From NCBI RefSeq assembly GCF_000092045.1, contig NC_004041.2:186001-250000 (forward strand): DNA of 64,000 bases. The letters are read 5' to 3'. A model generated the notes under the pieces. It saw only the letters and a list, made by a program, of their open reading frames with translations, was not told where the DNA came from and searched no databases. This DNA comes from Rhizobium etli CFN 42. Its GTDB lineage: Bacteria > Pseudomonadota > Alphaproteobacteria > Rhizobiales > Rhizobiaceae. A program made the translations under genes and the position numbers. Of this stretch, positions 56,607-64,000 are shown piece after piece (the first letter of the stretch is position 1; each line of letters begins with the position of its first letter).

Positions 56607-56906
56607 ATGACGGTTGCAGTGACGAACATACGCGTAGAGGACAAGCTTTACCAAAATCGATACGTGGTCGATGCCGGACGCCCGCATATTAGGGTGCGTC
56701 CACACGATTGGCCAAGCGTAAATCTGTATGCCCTCACAAGTGTCTGTCCGGCCAAGTGCTACGAATTGAATGACCAGGGCCAAGTGGAGGTTATCGCCGA
56801 CGGGTGCATGGAGTGCGGCACGTGCCGCGTACTCTGCGAGGCAAGTGGAGATATCGAGTGGAACTATCCGAGAGGCGGTTTCGGCGTTCTCTTCAAGTTC
56901 GGATAA
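56607..56906 (+). CDS. fixX: FixX, ferredoxin-like protein
   Basis: The 99-residue protein has Cys motifs [11 protein letters not shown] and [13 protein letters not shown], forming the [4Fe-4S] centres that carry electrons out of FixABC. AAAGGAGAGATGAG precedes the ATG. Twelve bases from fixC; 154 bases to nifA. Confidence 0.96.
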
Positions 56907-57060
56907 AGGTTTGCAACTCCACGATTCAGAACCAACTTGGGTTTGCAGACGGGCGCATCGGAAACTTGCAGAGGTGCGCGTTGCAGATTGGTATTAGAAA
57001 TTACTCTATATACATGCAAGCAAGGGTGATAAGAAACGTTAGACAACCCAAGGCCATATA

Positions 57061-58815
57061 ATGACCCACATGCCCGCCCGACCGGTCGATGGAGCGGAAC
57101 CCCTATCTGCGCTACCTGCTGGACCTATGCGCCAAGCGGGCACGCAGCGCAGCGGAATCTACGAGATATCAAAGGTACTGACTGCCCCCGCCCGGCTAGA
57201 GATTACGCTTGCCAACGTCGTGAACGTCCTCTCTTCCTTTCTGCAGATTCGATGCGGAGCAATCGTTGTTCTAGACGCTGAAGGTCAGCCCGAGATTGCC
57301 GCAACTGGCGACATCCCCCCATCCTCTCAATCAGCCGCTCGAGGCGTTATACCTAAGGCCGTAATCGACCATATCGCGACGACCGGTATGCCCTTAATCG
57401 TAAAGGATGTCAGCAAGTCCGAATTATTTCAGGCTGAGCCGCAACCGCCTTGGAGCAGCGGCACCGTCCCAATTTCTTTTATTGGCGTTCCGGTAAAAGC
57501 CGATAATAAAATACTTGGCACAATATCGATCGATCGCGTCAGGAACGACGCCGCCCCCTTCCCCGCCGACGAGGACGTTCGCTTTCTGACCATGGTCGCC
57601 AATCTGGTCAGTCGGACGATCAGGCTTCATCGTTTCCTGAACCTGGAGGGTCGGCGACCTATCGGCGAACAAGAGAGACCGGAGAAGCCGATCATCGCGC
57701 AAAGGGGCGCGCCGGGCCGACATCCACCCGTCAAAATCGACGGGATTATCGGGGATAGCCCGGCTCTCCAGCAGGTGGTTGAAACCGTCTCGGTGGTGGC
57801 GAGGACGAATTCCACCGTGCTTCTGCGGGGCGAAAGCGGCACCGGCAAGGAATTTTTTGCACAGGCGATCCATGAACTTTCCCCTCGTAAAAACAAGCCG
57901 TTCGTCAAATTGAACTGCGCCGCGCTGCCCGAAGGCGTCCTGGAATCGGAGCTGTTTGGGCATGAAAAAGGGGCTTTCACCGGGGCCATCGCGCAGCGCG
58001 CCGGACGCTTCGAACTGGCAAATGGCGGAACGCTTCTGCTTGACGAGATTGGCGAGATTTCGCCCGCCTTTCAAGCCAAACTGCTGCGCGTCCTGCAGGA
58101 AGGCGAACTGGAGAGGGTGGGCGGAACCAAGACGCTTGCGGTCGACGTCCGGCTCATATGCGCCACGAATAAGAACCTCGAGATGGCTGTTGCAAACGCC
58201 GAATTCAGGGCCGACCTGTATTACCGCATCAGCGTAGTTCCAATTGTCCTGCCGCCGCTTCGAGAGCGACCCGGCGATATTCCACGCCTTGCGAACGCTC
58301 TTCTTGACCGATTCAACAAGGAGAACCAACGCGAGCTGACGTTTTCGTCGTCGGCGATCGAGGTGATGTCGCAATGCTATTTCCCAGGTAACGTCCGGGA
58401 ACTCGAAAACTGCGTGCGAAGGACTGCCACCCTTGCGCGTTCAAGCTCGATCGTTTCGTCTGATTTTGCCTGCAAGAACAGCCAGTGCCTTTCGTCGCTC
58501 CTCTGGAAAACCGACGGGTCGCCCGGCGGCATCACCGTCGATGGGCATGCCCGGAGCAATGTGATGCCGACTTCATCGCCGCGCTCGGGCGGGAGCATCG
58601 GTGCGTCGGACGAGGTATCTTCCGTCAAGGCTTGTGATCCGCACGGTTCCGGTTGTCCCGCAATGGAGTCGCGCCTCACGCAACGGGACCGGTTGATCGA
58701 GGCGATGGAAAAGGCCGGATGGGTTCAGGCCAAAGCGGCTCGTATTCTCGGCCTTACGCCTCGTCAGGTCGGCTATGCTCTACGCCAGCATCGCATCGAG
58801 GTGAAAAAGCTTTAA
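57061..58815 (+). CDS. nifA: NifA, sigma54-dependent activator of nif and fix genes
   Basis: The 584-residue enhancer-binding protein has an N-terminal GAF domain (about 40-200), an AAA+ domain (about 230-460: Walker A GESGTGKE, GAFTGA loop ELFGHEKGAFTGAI, Walker B TLLLDEIGE) and a C-terminal Fis-type helix-turn-helix (AARILGLTPRQVGYALRQH). Between them lies the rhizobial oxygen-sensing motif C-X11-C-X19-C-X4-C (from QCYFPGNVREL to CKNSQC). It binds TGT-N10-ACA sites. No sigma54 promoter is seen in the 154 bases upstream, so readthrough from fixX or a housekeeping promoter must drive it. Confidence 0.98.
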   Translation: MTHMPARPVDGAEPLSALPAGPMRQAGTQRSGIYEISKVLTAPARLEITLANVVNVLSSFLQIRCGAIVVLDAEGQPEIAATGDIPPSSQSAARGVIPKAVIDHIATTGMPLIVKDVSKSELFQAEPQPPWSSGTVPISFIGVPVKADNKILGTISIDRVRNDAAPFPADEDVRFLTMVANLVSRTIRLHRFLNLEGRRPIGEQERPEKPIIAQRGAPGRHPPVKIDGIIGDSPALQQVVETVSVVARTNSTVLLRGESGTGKEFFAQAIHELSPRKNKPFVKLNCAALPEGVLESELFGHEKGAFTGAIAQRAGRFELANGGTLLLDEIGEISPAFQAKLLRVLQEGELERVGGTKTLAVDVRLICATNKNLEMAVANAEFRADLYYRISVVPIVLPPLRERPGDIPRLANALLDRFNKENQRELTFSSSAIEVMSQCYFPGNVRELENCVRRTATLARSSSIVSSDFACKNSQCLSSLLWKTDGSPGGITVDGHARSNVMPTSSPRSGGSIGASDEVSSVKACDPHGSGCPAMESRLTQRDRLIEAMEKAGWVQAKAARILGLTPRQVGYALRQHRIEVKKL

Positions 58816-58889
58816 GCGCCTGGGTGATGTTGGACCTTCTCGATCTCCAATGCCTGGTTTGGTGGCTTACGGACAACTCTTTTGTCGAC

Positions 58890-58905
58890 TGTCGGAAGCT
58901 TGACA
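58890..58905 (+). promoter_or_regulatory. NifA upstream activator sequence of nifB
   Basis: TGT-CGGAAGCTTG-ACA lies 71 bases upstream of the -24 element; its core CGGAAGCTT resembles that of the fixA site. Confidence 0.85.
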
Positions 58906-58975
58906 AGTCTGTGTCCGAACACGGTCGGAATCGGGCAATAAATGCAAATTCTTAAAGCAAATCCCGTCCTTGGGA

Positions 58976-58990
58976 TGGCATGGCTTTTGC
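58976..58990 (+). promoter_or_regulatory. Sigma54 promoter of the nifB operon
   Basis: TGGCATGGCTTTTGC has GG-N10-GC, 39 bases before the nifB ATG. Confidence 0.9.
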
Positions 58991-59028
58991 GTTTTGAAAG
59001 GCGACGTCAACTAGCAACGGAGCACTCA

Positions 59029-60507
59029 ATGTCCGCACCGATGATTTCGCTTGAAAGTGCGACCAGCACGACATCCTTGGATCAATTGCTGGCGACCGCG
59101 AAACCGAGTGGCTGCACATCCTCGTCATGTGGCGTGTCCACAAAACCGGCCGACGTGGACCAGGCTATCTGGGCGAAGATCAAAAACCACCCCTGCTATT
59201 CAGAAGAGGCTCACCATTATTTCGCGCGCATGCATGTCGCGGTCGCACCAGCCTGCAATATCCAGTGCAACTATTGCAATCGTAAATATGACTGCGCCAA
59301 CGAAAGCCGCCCTGGGGTCGTCTCGGAAAAGTTGACGCCAGACCAGGCGCTGCGCAAGGTCATTGCCGTCGCCAACGAAGTGCCGCAGCTTTCCGTGCTG
59401 GGTGTCGCCGGACCGGGCGATGCCTGTTACGACTGGAAGAAGACAAAGGAAACGTTCGAACGAGTTGCGGGGGAGATCCACGACATCAAGCTGTGCATCT
59501 CCACCAACGGGCTTGCGCTGCCGGATCACGTCGCCGAACTTGTCGACATGAATGTCGATCACGTGACAATTACGATCAACATGGTTGACCCTGAAATCGG
59601 CGCAAAGATCTATCCCTGGATCTTTTACCGCAACCGTCGTTACACCGGCATCGAAGCTGCGAGAATTCTGCACGAGCGGCAAATGGTGGGCCTGGAGATG
59701 CTGACCGCGTGCGGCATCATCACCAAAGTCAATTCGGTGATGATTCCTGGTGTCAACGACGAACACCTGGTCGAGGTAAATAAATGGGTCAAGGAGCGGG
59801 GGGCGTTCCTGCACAACGTCATGCCGCTTATTTCCGATCCGGCCCATGGCACCTACTACGGCTTGACCGGACAGCGCGGCCCGCGGGCGCTCGAATTGAA
59901 GGCGCTCCAGGATCGTCTCGAAGGCGGCGCAAAGCTAATGCGCCATTGCCGGCAGTGTAGGGCCGATGCCGTCGGCCTGCTTGGGGATGATCGGGGCCAG
60001 GAGTTCGCACTCGACCAGCTTCCCGGAGAGATCACCTATGACGCCCGTAAGCGCGAGGCCTATCGGGAAGTGATCGCCCGCGAACGCGGCGATCACGCGA
60101 CCGCCAAGAGCGAGGCAATCGAGACAGTCAAAGCAGCCGGCGATGGGTCCCTCCACGTCGCGGTCGCGACAAAGGGTGGCGGTCGCATCAACGAGCACTT
60201 CGGCCATGCGAAGGAGTTCCAAGTATACGAAGCTTCGTCGAGAGGCATCACCTACGTCGGGCATCGCAAGATCGAACAGTATTGCCTCGGAGGCAGGGGC
60301 GAGGAAGCCACCCTCGACGGCATCATAACTGCGCTGGTCGGTATTGACGTCGTGCTATGCGCCAAGATCGGGGAGTGCCCTAAGACTAAGCTCATGGAGG
60401 CCGGGGTTCGGGCAACGGATGCTTATTGCTATGACTACATCGAGACCGCCATCGGCACCCTCTACGCCGCCAAGTTTGGCGTCGAACCACAAGCGGCGAC
60501 GGCGTGA
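59029..60507 (+). CDS. nifB: NifB, FeMo-cofactor core synthase
   Basis: The 492-residue radical SAM enzyme makes the 8-Fe core (NifB-co) of the nitrogenase cofactor. The cluster motif is ACNIQCNYCNRKYDC (C-x3-C-x2-C) after a conserved HYFARMHVAVAPA; the C-terminal 110 residues form a NifX-like domain ('GRINEHFGHAKEFQVYE'). The ATG at 59029 lies just after the sigma54 promoter. It is first of nifB-fdxN-nifZ-fixU-SIR2. Confidence 0.97.
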   Translation: MSAPMISLESATSTTSLDQLLATAKPSGCTSSSCGVSTKPADVDQAIWAKIKNHPCYSEEAHHYFARMHVAVAPACNIQCNYCNRKYDCANESRPGVVSEKLTPDQALRKVIAVANEVPQLSVLGVAGPGDACYDWKKTKETFERVAGEIHDIKLCISTNGLALPDHVAELVDMNVDHVTITINMVDPEIGAKIYPWIFYRNRRYTGIEAARILHERQMVGLEMLTACGIITKVNSVMIPGVNDEHLVEVNKWVKERGAFLHNVMPLISDPAHGTYYGLTGQRGPRALELKALQDRLEGGAKLMRHCRQCRADAVGLLGDDRGQEFALDQLPGEITYDARKREAYREVIARERGDHATAKSEAIETVKAAGDGSLHVAVATKGGGRINEHFGHAKEFQVYEASSRGITYVGHRKIEQYCLGGRGEEATLDGIITALVGIDVVLCAKIGECPKTKLMEAGVRATDAYCYDYIETAIGTLYAAKFGVEPQAATA

Positions 60508-60541
60508 GCGCTCTTAATCCGACATCTTCAGGAGTTTAAAA

Positions 60542-60748
60542 ATGGCCTTCAGGATCATAGCGTCCCAATGCACCCAGTGCGGTGCCTGCGAGTTCGAATG
60601 CCCCTCCGGTGCGATCAGGTTCAAAGGTGAGATCTACGTTATCGACCCGGAAAAATGCACCGAATGCAAGGGTACCTTCGAAACGCAGCAATGCGCGGAG
60701 GTTTGCCCCGTGCCGAAGACCTGCGTCCCCGCCGCACCTGCGATTTGA
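60542..60748 (+). CDS. fdxN: FdxN, 2[4Fe-4S] ferredoxin
   Basis: The 68-residue ferredoxin has [12 protein letters not shown] and a second, spaced Cys set [18 protein letters not shown], typical of FdxN. It is thought to supply electrons to NifB or nitrogenase. CAGGAG precedes the ATG by about ten bases. 34 bases from nifB. Confidence 0.96.
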   Translation: MAFRIIASQCTQCGACEFECPSGAIRFKGEIYVIDPEKCTECKGTFETQQCAEVCPVPKTCVPAAPAI

Positions 60749-60812
60749 CCTTCAGCATGGTCGGGGCTCCTGCGGAGAAGCCTTCAATGACATCCTGCAA
60801 GGAGGAATGCCC

Positions 60813-61130
60813 ATGGGCCTTGGACGTGAACAGGAGGTCGAAATTCACAGGCCTCCACGATTTACACCCGGCGAGCGGGTGCGGGCCAGACTTCACGTAA
60901 AGAATGACGGCACCTATGCTGGCAAAAAAATTGGCGAAAATTTGGTGCGGAAGGGCGACGAAGGCTATGTGCGCGACATCGGCACCTTTCTCCAGCAGTT
61001 TTACATCTATGCCGTCGAATGGGTCGAACGTGGCACTATCGTCGGCATGCGTGCCCGTGAACTGACGAGTCTAGACAACGCCGCTGCTTGCGGCCCTGCT
61101 GAAATCGCGGGGCCCCCAACGAAGGAATAG
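60813..61130 (+). CDS. nifZ: NifZ, MoFe protein P-cluster maturation factor
   Basis: The 105-residue protein shows 'PPRFTPGERVRARLHVKNDGTYAGKKIGENLVRKGDEGYVRDIGTFLQQFYIYAVEW' (in pieces), the NifZ domain. It aids formation of the second P-cluster. The start at 60813 is set by AGGAGG seven bases upstream; ATG 60807 is too close to it. Confidence 0.94.
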   Translation: MGLGREQEVEIHRPPRFTPGERVRARLHVKNDGTYAGKKIGENLVRKGDEGYVRDIGTFLQQFYIYAVEWVERGTIVGMRARELTSLDNAAACGPAEIAGPPTKE

Positions 61131-61134
61131 CGAC

Positions 61135-61347
61135 ATGAAGATAATGATTCGCAGAACGAGCGCCGGCTTGTCGGCTTACGTACCAAAGAAAGATCTCGAA
61201 GAGCCGATCGTAGATGTCGAGGCTGATGACATGTGGGGCGGCACGATCACTCTCAGGAACGGCTGGAGACTCGTCTTGCCCAAGCTATCGCGGGATACGC
61301 CTCTGCCGATCACCGTCCACGCAAGGAAGATTCCTGACGAGGACTGA
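61135..61347 (+). CDS. fixU: FixU/NifT family protein
   Basis: The 70-residue protein has MKIMIRRTSAGLSAYVPKKD, 'EADDMWGGTITLRNGWRLVLP', the NifT/FixU pattern. Its role is unclear although it is widely conserved in nif operons. AAGGAATAGCGAC lies before the ATG, four bases from nifZ. Confidence 0.93.
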   Translation: MKIMIRRTSAGLSAYVPKKDLEEPIVDVEADDMWGGTITLRNGWRLVLPKLSRDTPLPITVHARKIPDED

Positions 61348-61377
61348 TGCTGCAAACGAGAGGTAAGAGAAACCAGC

Positions 61378-62316
61378 ATGAACAAAATTTTAACCTCGGA
61401 CCGTCTCCTGATCATTCGCAACGGTGACGCCGAAAAAAGACTTAGGCTGCTCCAGGAAGCGCTCGCTGCGGATCGGATCGTTCCCTATCTCGGTCCAGAT
61501 CTCCTTCGGCTGCAATCCACGGAACCACCTGTACCGGACACCCCGGAAGCCGTCTCCGCGGCACTCAACGAACGCACACCTGCCCCTTCCAGGATACGCA
61601 GCAATATGTGGTCAGTCGCGCAGTTTATTGAACAGCGACGGCATCGCCGGACGCTTCAGGCCTGGATGGCAGAAATATTTGGAGCACCCGTGGCGCCGAC
61701 CGCCCTCCACGACTGGCTCGCAACGCTGCCGCTCTCCCTTATCGTCGACGGCTGGTACGACGGGACAATGCGTGCGGCTTTCGCGAAGACCGGTCGAACG
61801 GATGTCGTCGAGATTCAGGGCGTCACGCGTGCAAACGGCGGCGGCGACATTTGGACAAAAACTTACGATCTGTCCGGGAGAGACGTCGAATGCGTCTCAG
61901 CGCCAAAGACGGTCCTCTATGCGCCGTACGGCAGTGTTATACCAGCTTCGAACTTTCTGGTGTCCGATTCCGATTACGTGGAAGTCCTAACCGAAATCGA
62001 TATCCAGACGCCAATACCTGGAATGGTGAAAGAACGGCGTATAGATCGCGGTTTTCTTTTCATTGGCTGCCGCTTCAACGATCAGATGCTCCGGATCTAC
62101 GCTCGACAGATCATCAAGCGCTCTCACGGCCCCCACTTTGCAGTACTTGATGCGGAAGGCCTTACCAAAAACGAGCGCCGTTTCCTTGCAGCAAGCGGAA
62201 TCACGGTGGTCGACCTGCCGATCGGCGAAGCCGCGGCTCTGCTTGTACCATTTGGTAGCAAGGCGGATGGTGACCATGGCCGCACGGCTTCCGCTTCGAA
62301 TCTCTGTAGCGGCTAG
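61378..62316 (+). CDS. SIR2-like protein, last gene of the nifB operon
   Basis: The 312-residue soluble protein has a SIR2-like fold pattern: 'ALAADRIVPYLGPDLLRLQ' (N-terminal nucleotide site), 'LIVDGWYDGTMRAAFAK', a central 'TVLYAPYGSVIPASNFLVSDSDYVEVLTEI' and 'RGFLFIGCRFNDQMLRIYARQII', typical of SIR2_2-like proteins. It starts 30 bases after fixU in the same direction with GAGAGG upstream, so it is co-transcribed with nifB. Its substrate (NAD or a related nucleotide) and role in nitrogen fixation are unknown; a zinc-binding CxxC pair of classic sirtuins is not present. Confidence 0.7.
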   Translation: MNKILTSDRLLIIRNGDAEKRLRLLQEALAADRIVPYLGPDLLRLQSTEPPVPDTPEAVSAALNERTPAPSRIRSNMWSVAQFIEQRRHRRTLQAWMAEIFGAPVAPTALHDWLATLPLSLIVDGWYDGTMRAAFAKTGRTDVVEIQGVTRANGGGDIWTKTYDLSGRDVECVSAPKTVLYAPYGSVIPASNFLVSDSDYVEVLTEIDIQTPIPGMVKERRIDRGFLFIGCRFNDQMLRIYARQIIKRSHGPHFAVLDAEGLTKNERRFLAASGITVVDLPIGEAAALLVPFGSKADGDHGRTASASNLCSG

Positions 62317-62407
62317 AGTGCCGCAGATTGAAAACGTTCTGTTTCTGCCAAGTTCGAATGCCATACTGCCCACGTTTGCTGGCGTGGGGGATTGCGGGTG
62401 GGATCAA

Positions 62408-62600
62408 TGGCGATGAGCGAGCGTGATCTTTAGCGGATCGAGGTTCTGTCGCAGGTGATCGACGGAAGATCGGCGACGACCGCAGATTACTGTTCACTCA
62501 ATGTCAATCGAAGGACCGATTATGAAGAAACCTAAACCATTCCCAATACAGCGGCAGAGCCGCGGCCGGAATCGCCAGAAATAAGCCTCGCATCGGCCAC
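62408..62600 (+). pseudogene. Transposase N-terminal remnant (ISNCY-like)
   Basis: The frame reads MAMSERDL, a stop, RIEVLSQVIDGRSATTADYC, SLNVNRRTDYEET. This resembles the start of ISNCY transposases (MSERDLRRIEVL..V..GR.TV..AA..L..S.RQ). It is short and has stops. The rest of the gap up to 62760 shows nothing further. Confidence 0.55.
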
Positions 62601-62760
62601 CGGGTGCTCCACTCGTGCGCCAATAACACGCGTAATCAACGGGATCGAGACGGCACACGCTTTACGGTCTTGCGCTTATTTGTGATCTTTATCCCACAAT
62701 ATGGACTTCGATACTTGGTGTTTCCAAGTGACAAGCAGTGTGGCCAATAATTCTAACCGC

Positions 62761-63864
62761 CTAGCTCTGCGTCTTCATACTTCCAGAAATGATGTCCCTG
62801 GCGGCTGAAAGGAACGCGTCCATTTGGGTTCTGGTGCCGATGCTGACGCGGATAAAATTTTCCAAACCGGCATCGGGAAAGACGGCTACAAGTATGTTCT
62901 GCCTATCCAAAGACGCTTGCCACCATTTGCCATCTCGTCCGGGTGGCACCCGAGCTAGCAAAAAGTTTGTGTGGGAGGGAATGACAGAAAAGCCCAATTG
63001 AGACAAGGCAGTGGTCGTTCTGTGTCTTTCATGTTTAATATATCTGTGGTTCTCGTCGTAGTCGGCGCGGTGCGAAAGGATACTAATGCCCACCGCATGG
63101 CCGATCACGTTCATGTTAAAGACATTTTGCAGGTTGCGTAGCCTCCCAATAAGTTCGGGATGACCAAAGCCGAAACCGACGCGAATTCCCGCGGCTGCAA
63201 AGCCTTTCGAAAGTGTTCTCAATACTAGAAGGTTTGGATGACGATCGACTAGGCGCAGGGCATCATCGGGTGCAAAGTCGACATACGCTTCATCCACCAC
63301 TATCAACTGGTCCGATTGCGCGACGAGGCGGTCGATTTCAGCCACCGGAACGAATGTTCCCGTTGGATTGTTCGGATTGGCCAGCAGTATGAATTTTGCA
63401 TCTTTTGCTGGACCAAGAAGCAGCTGCTCGATTGGCAGAGAATAAGACTCGCCCCATTCGATTTCGAGAAATCTGGCACCCTGCAACTTGGCCAGTTTGC
63501 GGTTAAAGGAAAAACCTGGCGATATCATCGCAACGCTATCTCCCGGGTCGAGGAATGCTCTGTAGATGAGCCCAAGCAGCTCCGACGAGCCGTTCCCGGC
63601 GACCACCTGATCCTGGGAGAGGCCATACGCGCTGGCGGCTGCGTCGCGCAAGCTCAGATTGTCATCTTCGGGATACAGATAATGCCGTTCGAGGGCCGCC
63701 AGCGCACTTTGCAACACCATCATCGGCAACGGAAACGGATTCTCATTCGTGTTTAGTTTAACGCAGTTCGCATCTCGCCCCGGTTGATTGGAGGGTAGCG
63801 CATTTAGCTGTCTCGCCATCGGCGAAAGAGCCGAAAGCACGGCTTGCAGCTTTGCATCAGCCAT
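62761..63864 (-). CDS. Histidinol-phosphate aminotransferase-like enzyme (HisC family)
   Basis: The 367-residue class I/II PLP aminotransferase has LNTNENPFPLP, 'VAGNGSSELLGLIYRAF', LANPNNPTGTFV, DEAYVDFAPDDAL, the PLP lysine in LRTLSKGFAAAGIRVGFGFG and C-terminal 'ENFIRVSIGTRTQMDAFL'. It could catalyse the transamination of histidinol phosphate or an aromatic amino acid. An essential histidine gene would normally be chromosomal, so this is a plasmid paralogue; I recall a similar gene (y4wE) near nif genes in NGR234. CGGAGAAAAGAT precedes the ATG. Confidence 0.88.
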   Translation of the reverse strand: MADAKLQAVLSALSPMARQLNALPSNQPGRDANCVKLNTNENPFPLPMMVLQSALAALERHYLYPEDDNLSLRDAAASAYGLSQDQVVAGNGSSELLGLIYRAFLDPGDSVAMISPGFSFNRKLAKLQGARFLEIEWGESYSLPIEQLLLGPAKDAKFILLANPNNPTGTFVPVAEIDRLVAQSDQLIVVDEAYVDFAPDDALRLVDRHPNLLVLRTLSKGFAAAGIRVGFGFGHPELIGRLRNLQNVFNMNVIGHAVGISILSHRADYDENHRYIKHERHRTTTALSQLGFSVIPSHTNFLLARVPPGRDGKWWQASLDRQNILVAVFPDAGLENFIRVSIGTRTQMDAFLSAARDIISGSMKTQS

Positions 63865-64000
63865 ATCTTTTCTCCGTTTCAGTAAGCCGAGTCGTGAGCG
63901 CGTGATCGGCCGTCTCCTGTTGAAGCCACATCGGACGTTGGCGCGGGCCGCCTGCGGGCTGCTACGGTCGCCGCGTAGTTAATAGGCCAAGGACCGCCGC
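63865..64000. other. Upstream region of hisC-like gene, window edge
   Basis: No gene is seen. No GG-N10-GC or TGT-N10-ACA match is found on the minus strand here. Confidence 0.3.

Noticed and set aside
55662..56783. A 373-codon minus-strand frame opposite fixC
   Set aside because: Antisense to fixC with no recognisable domain.

Overview
The window looks like part of a rhizobial symbiotic plasmid, closest in organisation to the Rhizobium etli type. Evidence is a nearly complete nitrogenase gene set (nifHDKENX; iscN-nifU-nifS-nifW; fixABCX-nifA; nifB-fdxN-nifZ-fixU), a peroxiredoxin-rpoN2 pair, an fnrN-type oxygen regulator, the end of a TraA-like conjugative relaxase, and many insertion sequences in all states of decay. 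The species call rests on remembered gene order, not on a search.

Bases 1-12.7 kb are accessory plasmid DNA: the TraA C-terminus; a possible small-molecule locus (methyltransferase, divergent AraC regulator, EntS-like exporter, unknown 468-residue protein); an XRE regulator; a CapA-like phosphoesterase; and a polar amino-acid or opine ABC importer with a divergent LysR regulator but no ATPase gene nearby. Bases 12.7-27.3 kb are a repeat-rich graveyard. It holds broken IS630, serine-recombinase, IS66 and possible IS21 remnants, intact-looking IS110, ISNCY and IS5 elements, and fragments of housekeeping genes (pyruvate carboxylase, MFS permease, LigD). A few whole genes survive: a DUF3606 protein, a phasin, a Tat-exported beta-carbonic anhydrase and a CDF metal transporter.

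Bases 27.4-35.2 kb carry nifHDKENX on the minus strand, with a sigma54-type promoter and a NifA site (TGT-N10-ACA) upstream of nifH. A strong RNA hairpin directly follows each of nifH, nifD and nifK. Bases 35.4-42.4 kb are IS-ridden and contain the remains of an unusual gene group: a B12-binding radical SAM protein (frameshifted, 3' end cut by an IS256 element), an S-adenosylmethionine-decarboxylase-like gene with one in-frame TGA, a small unknown gene, and on the other strand a PqqD/RRE-like small protein.

Bases 42.4-45.2 kb hold a P450-ferredoxin-SnoaL-SDR operon (SDR broken) preceded by a NifA site and sigma54-type promoter spaced almost exactly as at nifH. From 45.6 kb to the end come fnrN with two anaeroboxes, prxS-rpoN2, iscN-nifU(degenerate)-nifS-nifW, fixABCX, nifA, nifB-fdxN-nifZ-fixU with a SIR2-like gene as its last member, and a hisC-like aminotransferase. 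NifA (with its oxygen-sensing cysteine motif) and RpoN2 are encoded within the set they control. NifA sites plus sigma54 promoters are visible upstream of nifH, the P450 operon, iscN, fixA and nifB, and a sigma54 promoter alone upstream of prxS.
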